Positions 45,900 to 57,204 of a DNA stretch of 64,000 nucleotides are shown in pieces (within the stretch, counting starts at the first letter, position 1; every line of letters starts with the position of its first letter). The stretch comes from Catonella massiliensis (GTDB taxonomy: Bacteria; Bacillota; Clostridia; Lachnospirales; Lachnospiraceae), in the NCBI RefSeq assembly GCF_016651435.1, contig NZ_JAEPRJ010000001.1, positions 2,046,001 to 2,110,000 of the forward strand. Reading direction: 5' to 3'. Below the pieces are notes generated by a model that saw nothing but the letters and a program-made list of their open reading frames with translations, was not told where the DNA came from and made no database searches. The translations under genes were made by a program, and so were the position numbers.

Positions 45900-46424
45900 G
45901 GTATTTTAGATAACTCATTATGGTTCTCTTTAATTTAACACTGACTAGCGTATCAGTATTAAATCTTTTTAATAAATACATTGTTTTATTGAATTCTAAA
46001 CCGCACTTGTTTTTCAACTTGTACTAATCAGAAATTCAATTTCTCGATGTTGTATCATATCTAGCTGTATATCCCTTAATGAATAAATCATCAAAAGCTA
46101 TACTTGCATAAATATTTGTTCGGTATGCAGTTTTCAAGGTACATTTTACTGACTTTTCAATCAGTCATTTGATACAACCAACTGATAACTATTATCTAGT
46201 TATTGATTACATCAAATCACTAATTGAAGTTTGGATATTAAATTAGTTTAACACTCAACTCTTTTATCGCTACCACTGAAGCAACTTACTTTCGTTCGAG
46301 CTTCGCTCTTACTCGAAGAGTGTAGAGTTTATTAGAGGAAGTTCTTTCGCGCTTCGCTCAAAAGAACGACTTGTTTTCTAGACTCGCTTCACGGCTTCGC
46401 CTTAAGCTCGTTGAGAAAACAATG
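45900..46424 (-). other. 5S-23S spacer
   Basis: This spacer of about 525 bp has no tRNA and no supportable gene. The half next to 23S is AT-rich. The half next to 5S has GCTTCGCTC-type runs and small hairpins; one pairs TTGTTTTCTA near 46371 with GAGAAAACAA near 46412 beside the 5S gene and may guide 5S release. Confidence 0.7.
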
Positions 46425-46541
46425 TCTGGCAGCCACCTACTCTCCCACACCGTCTCCAGTGCAGTACCATCGGCCGCCTAGGCCTTAACCTTCGTGTTCG
46501 GGATGAGAACGGGTGTGACCCCTAGACGCATCGCCACCAGA
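46425..46541 (-). rRNA. 5S ribosomal RNA, placed between 16S and 23S
   Basis: On the minus strand the gene runs from TCTGGTGGCGATGCGTC to GTGGCTGCCAGA, 117 nt, with the conserved CCCGTTCTCATCCCGAACAC core. The terminal TCTGG/CCAGA pair forms the outer stem. It is located between 16S and 23S, and no other 5S follows 23S. Confidence 0.96.
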
Positions 46542-48280
<1,739 letters not shown>

Positions 48281-48749
48281 TGTTTGCCTCGTTCAAAATG
48301 AGCTGACTTTAATCTTTGCTCATTCCGTTATCGACCGGCTAAAGTCGATAATTTTACTGTTTTTTAAAGGTGTACAAGTATTACTACTTATACGCGTTCG
48401 TTTGAATTTTCAAGATTGTCTCACTATTTAGTTATCAAGGTTCTTTGCCTTACAAACCGCTTGTATACTAGATTTTTTAGTTTATATCAAGTAGTCTTTT
48501 GTGGGGCAACGGATAGTATGATACCACAGTTTCGACATATTTGTCAACAACTTTTTTAAAGATTTATTAAAGGTTTTTTTAATAAATGTCGATATATTAT
48601 TAATGTACGTTAATAAACTTGACAAGTTTCTAACATCTGTTTATTCTATATAGATATTGAGGGCATTACAATCACTGAATATTTCTTAACACTTGATGAA
48701 AATATCCACTGTTTTACCCTTAAAATACAAATATATTGGAGGTATCATT
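48281..48749 (-). promoter_or_regulatory. rRNA operon promoter and leader region
   Basis: On the minus strand TTGACA (48542-48547) and TATCAT (48518-48523) are 18 bp apart, about 235 bp ahead of 16S. A second weaker set, TTGTCA then TAATAA 17 bp on, lies about 75 bp further upstream near 48600-48630. The leader between is unremarkable. No protein gene is seen in this 469-bp stretch apart from the start of the GlsB-like gene on the other strand. Confidence 0.6.
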
Positions 48750-48989
48750 ATGATCTGGTCATTAATAGTTGGTGCATTTATCGGATGGCTTGGCAGTCTT
48801 ATTACAAACAAAGACCATTCAATGGGTTGGATAAAAAATATAATAGCAGGTCTTATAGGTTCCGCTGTAGGACAGGCACTACTTGGAAGCTGGGGACCTC
48901 GTCTTGCAGGTATGGCAATTATTCCATCTGTCTTTGGAGCAGTTGTTGTAATTGCTGTTATGTCATTCTTCTTTGGAAGACGATATTAA
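48750..48989 (+). CDS. GlsB/YeaQ/YmgE family small membrane protein
   Basis: The 79-residue protein has three hydrophobic segments and the family's Gly-rich pattern: VGAFIGWLGSLI, then IIAGLIGSAVGQALLG and GAVVVIAVMSFFFGRR. The group is often called transglycosylase-associated or general-stress membrane protein; its function is not established. The ATG at 48750 follows GGAGG, whereas the longer frame from 48693 lacks a ribosome binding site. It is 42 bp ahead of the msrAB gene and may share its transcript. Confidence 0.9.
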   Translation: MIWSLIVGAFIGWLGSLITNKDHSMGWIKNIIAGLIGSAVGQALLGSWGPRLAGMAIIPSVFGAVVVIAVMSFFFGRRY

Positions 48990-49031
48990 AGCTTGTTTAC
49001 CTGAAGATAATTAGTTACAAAGGAGATATCT

Positions 49032-50162
49032 ATGCGTAAGTTTAAATTATTATTGTTTGTACCGGTACTTCTTGTAGCTGCAATCTTGTATTTTGCGATA
49101 AATTTCGTTAATAAAAATGCCGATTTACAAGCAGGTAGACAAAGTAATGATGCAGGCGGCCCTAAGAAAGGAAATAACAAAATGAAAAACTATGATAAAA
49201 CTAAGGTAAAGGTTATCCACCTTGCGGGCGGTTGTTTCTGGGGGCTTGAAGCCTATATGCAGAAATTAAATGGTGTTGAAGACGCTGTAAGCGGTTATGC
49301 CAACGGAAAGACAGAAAATCCGTCCTACTACGACCTTAAGACCAGCGGTCATGCTGAGACCGTAAAAGTGGTTTACAATCCTGACATTATAAGCCTTGAG
49401 GATATACTGGCTCATTACTTAAGAGTGGTAAATCCTGTCAGCGTAAATAAGCAGGGAAATGATGTAGGTACACAGTATAGAACCGGGATTTATTATACTG
49501 ATGAAGCAGATAAAACCATTATAGAGAATATACTGGCAAAAGAGCAGACAAAGCACGATAAGCCTATAGCCATAGAAGTAGAACCTCTCAAGCAGTTTTA
49601 TGACGCGGAAGAGTATCATCAGGATTATCTCGAGAAGAATCCGGGTGGATACTGTCACATAGACCTCTCGCTTGCCGATAAGCCGCTTGATAAGGATGAG
49701 GAGCCAGTAATAGACTCTTCAAGATACATCAAACCGTCAGATGAAGAATTGAAGAAAAATCTTACTGACATTCAATATGATGTGACACAGAATAGTGCCA
49801 CTGAAAGAGCATTTTCACATGAATACCACGACAACTTTAAGCGTGGCATCTATGTAGACATAACCACAAAAGAGCCACTTTTTTCTTCTACCGACAAGTT
49901 CGAATCAGGCTGTGGCTGGCCAAGTTTTTCAAAGCCTATATCTAAGGATGTAGTCAAGTACTTCGAGGATAACAGTCATTTTATGCATAGAACAGAAGTA
50001 AGGAGTAGGAGCGGTGATGCTCATCTGGGACATGTATTTAACGATGGTCCTAAGGAAATGGGCGGTCAGAGATACTGTATAAACGGTGCTTCACTTGAGT
50101 TCATTCCTTATGATGAGATGGACGAGAAGGGCTATGGCTATTTGAAATATCTGGTGAAGTAA
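49032..50162 (+). CDS. msrAB: Membrane-anchored peptide methionine sulfoxide reductase MsrA-MsrB fusion
   Basis: The 376-residue protein repairs oxidised methionine. It has an N-terminal hydrophobic anchor (about 5-25). MsrA lies at about 60-215 with catalytic Cys in AGGCFWGLE and the GYCHIDL resolving region. MsrB lies at about 230-370 with [22 protein letters not shown] and catalytic Cys in [11 protein letters not shown]. The zinc-binding CxxC pairs of some MsrB are absent. The anchor suggests it acts outside the membrane on surface proteins. AAAGGAGA precedes the start. Confidence 0.95.
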   Translation: MRKFKLLLFVPVLLVAAILYFAINFVNKNADLQAGRQSNDAGGPKKGNNKMKNYDKTKVKVIHLAGGCFWGLEAYMQKLNGVEDAVSGYANGKTENPSYYDLKTSGHAETVKVVYNPDIISLEDILAHYLRVVNPVSVNKQGNDVGTQYRTGIYYTDEADKTIIENILAKEQTKHDKPIAIEVEPLKQFYDAEEYHQDYLEKNPGGYCHIDLSLADKPLDKDEEPVIDSSRYIKPSDEELKKNLTDIQYDVTQNSATERAFSHEYHDNFKRGIYVDITTKEPLFSSTDKFESGCGWPSFSKPISKDVVKYFEDNSHFMHRTEVRSRSGDAHLGHVFNDGPKEMGGQRYCINGASLEFIPYDEMDEKGYGYLKYLVK

Positions 50163-50263
50163 ATTCTCTTAACCGGCAAGTTGACAAGAGAATTTCCATT
50201 TGCTCACTATTGCCCTAAATTATACATTATTACAGTAACGGGTAGCAGTTGAACCTGCTACCC
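50161..50263 (+). terminator. Terminator region of msrAB
   Basis: Two hairpins follow the stop: AAATTCTCTT with AAGAGAATTT (50161-50195), then GGGTAGCAG with CTGCTACCC (50240-50263) followed by ATTTATTTAT. The second is the better terminator. Confidence 0.65.
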
Positions 50264-50345
50264 ATTTATTTATCTAATTTACTTCAAGCTTTCAAAGTAC
50301 AGATAGCATCCAAATTTTAATATGTGCTAATTACCAGTATTTCTT

Positions 50346-50657
50346 TTAATCTAAGTGAAATACCGGTTTCAAATCTACGCAAACCGGACTCTCATCTTCA
50401 TTAGTTTCCATTATATCTGACATATAGTGCCACCACTTGCGGTTTATCGCAGTATCCGCACCATTCTTCCACTTTTCTTCATCCTCAATCTCGATATAAC
50501 CAAACAACGTATTTGTCTCAGAATCTAGGAAAATGGTATAATTTCTGCCTCCATGTTCGTGTATCATCTCCTTCATCTCATCCCATAGCTTGCTATGACG
50601 GTCTTCATATTCCTTTTCCATCCCCGGATATAGTTTCATTTTAAATCCCTTATACAT
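50346..50657 (-). CDS. rhaM: L-rhamnose mutarotase
   Basis: RhaM interconverts the anomers of L-rhamnose. The 103-residue protein starts MYKGFKMKLYPGMEKEYEDR with the conserved HSKLWDEM helix, GRNYTIFLD, and KWWHYMSDIMETN with the Trp pair near the C-terminus. I chose the ATG at 50657, which has GGAG at good spacing. It stands alone; no rhamnose kinase, isomerase or aldolase gene is in the window, so it may be a remnant of a larger operon or serve another sugar. Confidence 0.9.
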   Translation of the reverse strand: MYKGFKMKLYPGMEKEYEDRHSKLWDEMKEMIHEHGGRNYTIFLDSETNTLFGYIEIEDEEKWKNGADTAINRKWWHYMSDIMETNEDESPVCVDLKPVFHLD

Positions 50658-50676
50658 AATAATCTCCATTCCGCCG

Positions 50677-50695
50677 CCTTCGGCTGGCGGCACAA
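50677..50695 (-). promoter_or_regulatory. GC-rich hairpin just upstream of the rhaM ribosome binding site
   Basis: On the minus strand GCCGCC pairs with GGCGGC around AGCCGAA. It is very stable for such an AT-rich genome and ends about 10 nt before GGAG, so it could limit translation or cap the transcript. Confidence 0.4.
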
Positions 50696-50808
50696 ATAGT
50701 AATGAAAGTGTTTCAACTCTCTACGTTTTGCTTTAAAATGGTTTGCAAGAAGCTATACTACAAAGCACGTGAGGAGGAGTTGTAATAACTTTCTTCGTTT
50801 TAGACAGC

Positions 50809-50952
50809 ATAATAATCAGTGTAAGTTCTGCCTTTTCAAGCACAAATGAGTGGTATTACGAATCCGTACACTAAGAATTGTTTAAGCGCCTTAGTTTAAT
50901 TGTGTGGCAGTTCAGTCAATGGCTTCTTATCATTTACGAAAGGAGTCTGACT
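50809..50952 (+). ncRNA. Candidate bridge-RNA region of the IS110 element
   Basis: In the IS110 group, a structured RNA from the left noncoding end guides the recombinase to donor and target. This 144-nt noncoding stretch upstream of the transposase is the right place. I have not identified the binding loops, so this is a position-based proposal. Confidence 0.35.
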
Positions 50953-52227
50953 ATGAAAGTTACTTACCAAATCTGTTGTGGTGTCGATGTTCACAAATCT
51001 TTTCTCGTTGCCACAATCGTCAAAACCACCGGTGGCATTGAACCATCTTACCAAAAGAAACGCTTTTCCACCTTTAACAATTCAATTCTTGAATTCAAGC
51101 AATGGCTTCTTGACAATGACTGCCATGATGTTTGTATGGAATCCACAGGCAAATACTGGGTTCCTGTCTTTAATCTTCTGGAAGATGAGATCAATGTTGT
51201 CATTGCCAATCCCAAGTGGGTAAAGGCTGTGAAAGGCAACAAAGATGATACCAAAGATTCTAAATGGATTGGGGATTTATTCCGTCTCGGACTTGTCAAA
51301 GGCAGCTATATCCCTTGTAAGATAGTCCGTATTCTCAGGGAATACACTCGCTATCGTTGCAAGCTTGTTTCCTGCCGTTCAAGTGAAAAGAATCGATACC
51401 AGAATGCTCTTACTGTTTGTAATGTTGCATTAGATTCTGTTGTTTCCGATATCTTTGGGAAGTCGTCCACGTCCATTATCGACTATCGACTTGAACAATC
51501 GGGTACATCCATTAACCACGAAGAAATCGCATCTAAGCTTCTTCGGAGCCTCAAATCCAAAGAAGATGCTGTTATAGAATCCGTCGAAGGATATCAGATG
51601 ACTGATGCCCAAAAATACCGTATGCGCCTCGTCCGCGCACATATGGATTATATCACAGCAGAAATCAAAGATGTTGATAAAATGATAGAAAATATGATTT
51701 CTTCTAATCCTGATTTTGAAAATGCTGTCCAGTTCCTCTGTACCATTCCGGGTGTCAAATGTGATAGTGCAATAACTATCATCTCCGAAATCGGTACGGA
51801 TATGTCTCAGTTCTCAAGTTCCAAACGTTTATGCTGTTGGGCTGGTTTAACACCTGGCAGCAATGAATCTGCTGGTAAGAAGAAATCTGTTCGGATTACA
51901 CGTGCCGGAGTCTACCTCAAACCTGCATTAGTACAGTGTGCTCATGCAGCCGTAAAATCTGACCAATCTCCTTACTACAAAAAGAAATATGAATCTCTTG
52001 TTAAACGTCGTGGCAAGAAAAGAGCCATTATCGCTATTGCCCGTATGATTCTTACTGCCATCTACCAAATGCTGTCTACTGGCGAGCAGTGGAATCCGAG
52101 CGACCTTTATAAAATCGATGTGCCTGAAGCTCTTATTGAAAAACAAAAGGCAAAAGCTATCAAGCAAGCCAAGAAACTATTGCAACGAGAGGGACTACTT
52201 CCTCCTGATGAGCCAGTAGCTTCTTAA
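50953..52227 (+). CDS. IS110-family transposase (DEDD recombinase)
   Basis: The 424-residue protein has an N-terminal RuvC-like DEDD domain opening CCGVDVHKSFLVATIV (first Asp), with ESTGKYWVPVF, VIANPKWVKAVKGNKDD and TKDSKWIGDLFRLG. The C-terminal Tnp_20 domain has CTIPGVKCDSAITIISEIG and WAGLTPGSNESAGKKKS, which includes the conserved catalytic Ser region. AAAGGAG precedes the ATG at 50953. The gene is intact and could be active. Its codon use is richer in C-ending codons than its neighbours, in keeping with a mobile origin. Confidence 0.95.
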   Translation: MKVTYQICCGVDVHKSFLVATIVKTTGGIEPSYQKKRFSTFNNSILEFKQWLLDNDCHDVCMESTGKYWVPVFNLLEDEINVVIANPKWVKAVKGNKDDTKDSKWIGDLFRLGLVKGSYIPCKIVRILREYTRYRCKLVSCRSSEKNRYQNALTVCNVALDSVVSDIFGKSSTSIIDYRLEQSGTSINHEEIASKLLRSLKSKEDAVIESVEGYQMTDAQKYRMRLVRAHMDYITAEIKDVDKMIENMISSNPDFENAVQFLCTIPGVKCDSAITIISEIGTDMSQFSSSKRLCCWAGLTPGSNESAGKKKSVRITRAGVYLKPALVQCAHAAVKSDQSPYYKKKYESLVKRRGKKRAIIAIARMILTAIYQMLSTGEQWNPSDLYKIDVPEALIEKQKAKAIKQAKKLLQREGLLPPDEPVAS

Positions 52228-52554
52228 TCGAATTTTCTAACTCAATAACACTTCAAAAAGTTGCCTGCCTTAGACAGCTTAGTTAAGTGCGCCAATCTAT
52301 GGCTTTCCTATACTTTCTTTCACACTAATCTCCTACTGCTGTATTTAATTTTAACGCCTTACCCACATATTCATTCTAATATTGCTATAAATTATACTTT
52401 GTACAGTTAGTTAAACTGCATCTAATAACCACATTGTAGTATATTTATTCCGATATGTCCATCTCCATTTGTAAATACAAAACCCCCACCCTCTCATACC
52501 TCTTTGGCATAAGGAGTGGGGGTATATATCCAAATATCTAGTCCTTTATTCTAA
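52228..52554. other. Gene-free region after the IS element
   Basis: The first 50 bp are the right end of the insertion sequence. About 52280-52480 is AT-rich spacer in which I see no gene, RNA or repeat. The remainder holds the adhesin terminator. Confidence 0.7.
52482..52530 (-). terminator. Terminator of the first LPXTG protein gene
   Basis: On the minus strand ACCCCCACTCCTTATGCC pairs imperfectly with GGTATGAGAGGGTGGGGGT and is followed by TTTTG. Confidence 0.8.
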
Positions 52555-55500
52555 TTACTGCTCTTTCTTTTTGCTTCTAATAACTGCAAAACCTGCTAAC
52601 AGCAATAGGCCTGCTCCTACACCATAGTACAGGCCTGTGTTAGTACCGCCTGTTCTAGGAAGTCTCTGCTTGTTATCTCCCCGTGGAGTCCTGTCATCAA
52701 TAACCTTGATGCCATTATCCTTGTTAGGCTTGTTGCCAGGCTTTGTAGGTGTCTTCTTGCCACCATCTGCAGGGTTATCGCCCTTAGGAGTCTTATCCTT
52801 GTCGACATCCACAGTCTTGCCAGGCTTACTTGGCTTGCCCGGATCCTCAGGACTTGGTGGATTCACAGGATTGGTTGGGTTCTCAGGACTTGGTGGATTG
52901 ACCGGTGTCACCGGATTCTCAGGGCTTGGTGGATATACCGGTACGGTTGGATTAACAGGAACCGGAGGTATTACAGGGCTTGGCGGATTAACAGGAGTAT
53001 CTTCGCCAGGCTTCTTATTCACGATAGTAAGCACATTCTGCTCTATCTTAGCAATACCTGTATAATCTCCAACTAATTCAACCTTAAATCCGCTTTCAAG
53101 CTTTGTTACCTTTAGGCTGATTGCAAGATTGTTGTTTACATATCCTGTAGGTGCAACCTCTTCAGTCAAGGTATAATTTCCTGCTGTAAGCTCTTCAAAT
53201 CTTATAGAGCCTTCTGTGGCAGTAGTCTTAAGACCCATGTCCTTTTCAGTCATTCCTGCCTCTGCAAGTCTCTTAAGTCTGAAACCTGCACCTGATAGCT
53301 TATCTCCACTTGTGTTTGTCTTTACTACCTCGAGGCGGTCATATTTCTTGTCATTGATTGTACCTGATGCAACAGCTGTCACTGTATGAGTTACAGTCCT
53401 GCTATCACCCTTTCGTACAGAGTTCTCGATGAGTGCAGCTTCATTGCCAACAGCATCGCCTACTCTGGTACTATCAGTGTAGTCCGTAATATAAGAAATC
53501 TTGTAAGAGGTATTCTTGTCAGGAATATTGGCAATGAGCTTTCCTTCTGTCTGGTTATATGTAAATATCTTGTCAAGGCCTTCTGTAATCTCCACAGCGT
53601 CCGTGAAATTGCCCTTGTCGTCAAATCTTCCCTTCCAAATCTTGTAGTTATCTCCATCAAATACAAGCTTGTCAGTTCCCTGCTCTTTTCTGAGTGCGAT
53701 GTTACCTGTGAGCTTATCTTCTATCTGTATCTTTGTCTCGTCACCAGCCTCGTATGTCTTATAAGGCTTGTAAGAAAGATTCCACTTGATGTAACCCTTC
53801 TCGTCACCAACAGTAGTGTCAAGCTCTTTCTTAAGCACAGTTTCATCAACATCAGCCTTTACAACACGGTAAAGCCTGTCACCAAAGTTTTCAATACCCA
53901 TCTCTACGGTATTGCCGGTTGTGCTTAATCTGTTGAAGAATGGGCTGTTTGAAGTCTTATCTGCCATCTCAGCCTTTACAAATATAACATAAGGGCCGTT
54001 GAGTCTATTAAATGTAAACTTAGCAGAGGTCTTATCGTCTGCATTTCCACTAAATTCTACAGAGATGTTATTAGCCGTAAGCTCAGCCTCTGAAAGATAT
54101 GAACCTGTAGCCTTTACAGTCGCATCAAATCTGGTAACATCTGTAGCAGGAGTTCCCTTGTAGATAAGAAAATATTTGTTGTTTGCAGGATTTGTCTTAT
54201 CTTCAATGATAGGCGCAAACTTAAAGCCCGCTTCAAGATTGTCATTTACAAAGAACTTGCCAAGCTCGCCTTGTACATCCTTAATATCTTCCGCATTTAC
54301 GCTGATTCTGTATACTATGGATTTTGATTCTTTATCATAAGCGCTTTCTCTGTTGTCCTTTGCCATTGCTGTATTGTCATCAAAGACATCGCTGTTTACT
54401 GCATCTGCATTAAAGTTTGATAAGAAGCTCTTTGCCGCTGTCTTTGAAAGCATATGCTTCTCAATCATCTTAGCATTGTATCTGTATCCTGCATTCTTCT
54501 CTTCAACAGCCTCGCCGTTCTTGGTAAGAACTACTGAGTTAAATGCACCATCAGTTATACCACCGTACTCATTGTTAAGAAGTATGTTTCTATCCATTAT
54601 TCTTGACTTAAACTTAGCCTCATTGTCCACTCCGGCAACAAGCTTAAGCTCAAGAATATGTCCAACAAGCTTATTATCCTTATATACATCATATACGCTG
54701 CCTGTAAGACCCGGTGAATTAGATATTAGCGGAGCGTCAGCATTTAAGAGCTTCTGGTGTCTGTTTCTATTAGGTAAAATTTTGGAGAACTCTACTCCAC
54801 TTGCAAGTGTTGCAGGAGCTGTATCGCCGTGCTTTCTTATGGAGAATCCATTTGCAGAAGTCATGGCATTTCTGCCTACTTCCACATCTGTATCAAAGAT
54901 GAATGTGTCATATACATAGTACGCATCCGTTCCTGTAAGCTTGCTCTTGTTAAACTTTACTGTCCAAACAGGCTCATAGCCCACTCTTTTCTTATTCTCA
55001 TCATCAGGCTTGTCCCTAAAGTCTGACTTAGCTGTATCAAGCACCTTGTAGTCAGCTTCCTTGGTGATTTCGCCATTATCAACTCCATTGGAGTTGGTAT
55101 AAAGGTCTTCATGAAGCTTTACCTTGTATTTGCTCTCATTGTTCCAGTATACAAAGGCATCATTGCTGAAATTGCCTCCGTAGATGTCGTTTTCGATATT
55201 GGATTCTACGATGAGTTCAACCACTTCCTTTACATCAGGAATAGTGAATGTATAGGTCTTGCCATCGTTGGTGTACGTGGCTGCAGTCTCAGCTCCCCTA
55301 GTTCCGTCAGCATTTAATCTGTAAAAATATGCCTTACTAAATGTCTGCTCTTTTCGTGAAAGTGTATCTGATGAAAGCTCATCCTTTATGGTAACAGTAC
55401 CAAGATTATACTTTGGTTCATTGATTAAGATTCTCCATACAATCTTGTTGTTATCATCTGTCTTAACAACTGTCTTCTGACCGAACTTTTTAACCTCTAC

Positions 55501-56529
55501 AGGCGCTGACGCCGTGTAAGATTCGCCATCCTTGGTTAATGAAGCAGAATTCGTGTATGTCTTTTCCTTTGCGCCGTTAGGGAAGCCATCAAACTCTACT
55601 CTGGAACTAAGCGTAAATGTTGCAGTCCCTTTGTTTGCTGCACTTAAATCTTCTGCCTTAATCTTGTAGCTAATGCTCTTTTTGTTTGCATTGTCGGCAG
55701 CTGTGGTTACCTCAGGGGTAACTGCTTTATTGTTTATCTTAAGGCTTCCGTCTATGTACTCATCCACAATATCATTAAAGAGGTTGTCAGTAAGTGTATA
55801 TCCCTCTAAGCTAAGATACTGCTTAGGATTGGTCCCTTTTACATATCTTTCGGCTGAAATAGTCCAGTCTATCTTGCTGTTTTTAGCATCAAGTACGCCT
55901 GTTTTGGTTAATACAACCTCAGTATCAAGTTTACCTATTTCATAAGTCTTATTAAACAGCCTCACTGTAGCTACATTGGAGCTGTCATAGGTAATCTTTT
56001 CAGGGTCAGGCTTGATTAACAAGGTAGACTGTACCTTACCGCCTTCTTTAGTAAGAAGTTCGGGATCAATGTTTGTAAAGTCAAACTTTGCCTTTATATT
56101 ACCTGTTCCTGCATCCCTTGTGTAGATAACATCAGCTATTTTAAGCTTAGTAGCTGCGTCAAGTACAGGCAATGTTAACTCGTTAAGCGCTTCTTTAGGA
56201 GAAGCAAACTTTAACTTGTCTCCCAAATCAAACACAATGTAATCATTTTTCGCAATACGTTCATTTTCAGGCTTGTCAGTACTAAGCACTGCATCAAATG
56301 CGATGTCAACCTGAATATCTTTTGACATGTCGATTTTATCTGTGCTTTCATTACTAAGGACTGTGCCATTCTGTCTGAACTCTACGCGCGTGGTAGTTTC
56401 ATTCTTTACTAAGTCTGTCTTGTCTTTGCCGCCTTCTGCCTTAACATAACTTGGAGTGCTAAATCCTGACAACAGGATTCCTGTTATAAGCAAAAAGCTA
56501 AGCAGTCCTTTCCTTTGTTTCTTCCACAT
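52555..56529 (-). CDS. LPXTG-anchored surface adhesin-like protein 1
   Basis: The 1324-residue protein has a signal peptide (about 1-31: basic start, hydrophobic core, VKA-E). A large beta-rich region of collagen-adhesin/Ig-like repeats follows, then a Cna-B/SpaA-like domain near 1090-1180 (RLEVVKTNTSGDKLSGAGF, then FEELTAGNYTLTEEVAPTGY). A proline-rich stalk covers about 1195-1285 with PPSPENP-type repeats. The sortase signal LPRTGG is at 1290, followed by a hydrophobic helix and basic tail. SpaA-type domains often hold self-made isopeptide bonds. It is a paralogue of the protein at 58100. Ligand unknown; no sortase nearby. Confidence 0.93.
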   Translation of the reverse strand: MWKKQRKGLLSFLLITGILLSGFSTPSYVKAEGGKDKTDLVKNETTTRVEFRQNGTVLSNESTDKIDMSKDIQVDIAFDAVLSTDKPENERIAKNDYIVFDLGDKLKFASPKEALNELTLPVLDAATKLKIADVIYTRDAGTGNIKAKFDFTNIDPELLTKEGGKVQSTLLIKPDPEKITYDSSNVATVRLFNKTYEIGKLDTEVVLTKTGVLDAKNSKIDWTISAERYVKGTNPKQYLSLEGYTLTDNLFNDIVDEYIDGSLKINNKAVTPEVTTAADNANKKSISYKIKAEDLSAANKGTATFTLSSRVEFDGFPNGAKEKTYTNSASLTKDGESYTASAPVEVKKFGQKTVVKTDDNNKIVWRILINEPKYNLGTVTIKDELSSDTLSRKEQTFSKAYFYRLNADGTRGAETAATYTNDGKTYTFTIPDVKEVVELIVESNIENDIYGGNFSNDAFVYWNNESKYKVKLHEDLYTNSNGVDNGEITKEADYKVLDTAKSDFRDKPDDENKKRVGYEPVWTVKFNKSKLTGTDAYYVYDTFIFDTDVEVGRNAMTSANGFSIRKHGDTAPATLASGVEFSKILPNRNRHQKLLNADAPLISNSPGLTGSVYDVYKDNKLVGHILELKLVAGVDNEAKFKSRIMDRNILLNNEYGGITDGAFNSVVLTKNGEAVEEKNAGYRYNAKMIEKHMLSKTAAKSFLSNFNADAVNSDVFDDNTAMAKDNRESAYDKESKSIVYRISVNAEDIKDVQGELGKFFVNDNLEAGFKFAPIIEDKTNPANNKYFLIYKGTPATDVTRFDATVKATGSYLSEAELTANNISVEFSGNADDKTSAKFTFNRLNGPYVIFVKAEMADKTSNSPFFNRLSTTGNTVEMGIENFGDRLYRVVKADVDETVLKKELDTTVGDEKGYIKWNLSYKPYKTYEAGDETKIQIEDKLTGNIALRKEQGTDKLVFDGDNYKIWKGRFDDKGNFTDAVEITEGLDKIFTYNQTEGKLIANIPDKNTSYKISYITDYTDSTRVGDAVGNEAALIENSVRKGDSRTVTHTVTAVASGTINDKKYDRLEVVKTNTSGDKLSGAGFRLKRLAEAGMTEKDMGLKTTATEGSIRFEELTAGNYTLTEEVAPTGYVNNNLAISLKVTKLESGFKVELVGDYTGIAKIEQNVLTIVNKKPGEDTPVNPPSPVIPPVPVNPTVPVYPPSPENPVTPVNPPSPENPTNPVNPPSPEDPGKPSKPGKTVDVDKDKTPKGDNPADGGKKTPTKPGNKPNKDNGIKVIDDRTPRGDNKQRLPRTGGTNTGLYYGVGAGLLLLAGFAVIRSKKKEQ
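52845..52990 (-). repeat. Proline-rich stalk repeats in LPXTG protein 1
   Basis: About six imperfect 24-36-bp units encode PPSPENP/VNP-type segments that hold the binding domains away from the wall. Repeats of this kind vary in number between strains. Confidence 0.75.
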
Positions 56530-56703
56530 ATTCTGTCTCCTTTGACTGTGTTTGTGATTAGCAATTCATCAGCTTATTTTAGTACGCTTGAGGCATAATA
56601 TGCAAGTAGAAAATACCCGACGCAATGCATATCTTTTTTGTATGTAATTGCTATATGTGGTAAGTTTGTGTCAAAAGCAGAAAAGCCTTATGACATTAGA
56701 GCC

Positions 56704-56748
56704 TAAAAATAAGAGTCTGGAAATATGTGGTTTCCAGGCTCTTATGTT
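56704..56748 (-). terminator. Terminator after the free-standing Rpn tail ORF
   Basis: On the minus strand AAGAGCCTGGAAA pairs with TTTCCAGACTCTT and is followed by ATTTTTA. Confidence 0.8.
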
Positions 56749-56773
56749 ATGTTTGGTTTACTTTATTGTATTT

Positions 56774-56971
56774 CTATACTAAAACCGCCTCTTTCTCCTC
56801 AATAATTTTTTTCACTTCATCAACGCTCTTTTTCGTTGCAAGTGAAATTTGTTCCAATGAGAATTTATTATTGTACATGTTCATAATAAAGTCTATCAGA
56901 TTCTTTGCTGTTACTTCTGCTGTTACTTCCGCTGTTACCCTATCCACTATTCCCTGACTTAAGTTACACAT
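56774..56971 (-). CDS. Free-standing small ORF: duplicated tail of the neighbouring Rpn-type gene
   Basis: The 65-residue frame MCNLSQGIVDRV...IEEKEAVLV (given in part) is nearly identical to the C-terminal end of the gene at 56995. It has two rather than three extra VTAE units and four or so substitutions. ATAAAGGAAG lies at a suitable distance ahead of the ATG at 56971, so it can be translated alone; a GTG three codons earlier is less likely. It starts 24 bp after the stop of the full gene. It may be a free-standing version of the small inhibitory product known for E. coli Rpn proteins, or a duplication relic. Confidence 0.6.
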   Translation of the reverse strand: MCNLSQGIVDRVTAEVTAEVTAKNLIDFIMNMYNNKFSLEQISLATKKSVDEVKKIIEEKEAVLV

Positions 56972-56994
56972 AGTATCCACTTCCTTTATTAGCT

Positions 56995-57204
56995 CTATAC
57001 TAAAACCGCCTCTTGCTCCTCAATAATTTTTTTCACTTCATCAACGCTCTTTTTCGTTGCAAGTGAGATTTGTTCCAATGAGAATTTATTTTTATACATA
57101 TTGATAATAAAGTCTATCAAATTCTTTGCCGTTACTTCTGCTGTTACTTCTGCTGTTACTTCTGCTGTTACCCTATCCACTATTCCCTGGCTTAAGTTAC
57201 ACAT
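56995..57204 (-). CDS. Possible intragenic small protein: C-terminal 69 residues of the second Rpn-type protein
   Basis: The ATG at 57204 is in frame and has AAAGGAAG about 8 nt upstream. It would give MCNLSQGIVDRV and continue to the shared stop, without the nuclease core. The same ribosome binding site and start are kept in the free-standing copy at 56971. Its use is inference. Confidence 0.45.
   Translation of the reverse strand: MCNLSQGIVDRVTAEVTAEVTAEVTAKNLIDFIINMYKNKFSLEQISLATKKSVDEVKKIIEEQEAVLV

Larger units (their letters stand above)
50800..52278 (+). mobile_element. IS110-family insertion sequence, ends estimated
   Basis: One transposase gene has about 150 bp of noncoding DNA to its left and about 45 bp to its right. 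TTAGACAGC occurs at both proposed ends (50800-50808 and 52270-52278), bounding about 1.48 kb, a normal size for the family. IS110 elements lack ordinary inverted repeats, so ends cannot be fixed from one copy. Confidence 0.55.

Noticed and set aside
52637..53065. 142-codon plus-strand frame rich in Gly, Leu and Ser
   Set aside because: It is antisense to the proline-rich stalk and sortase motif of the adhesin; the composition follows from that repeat.
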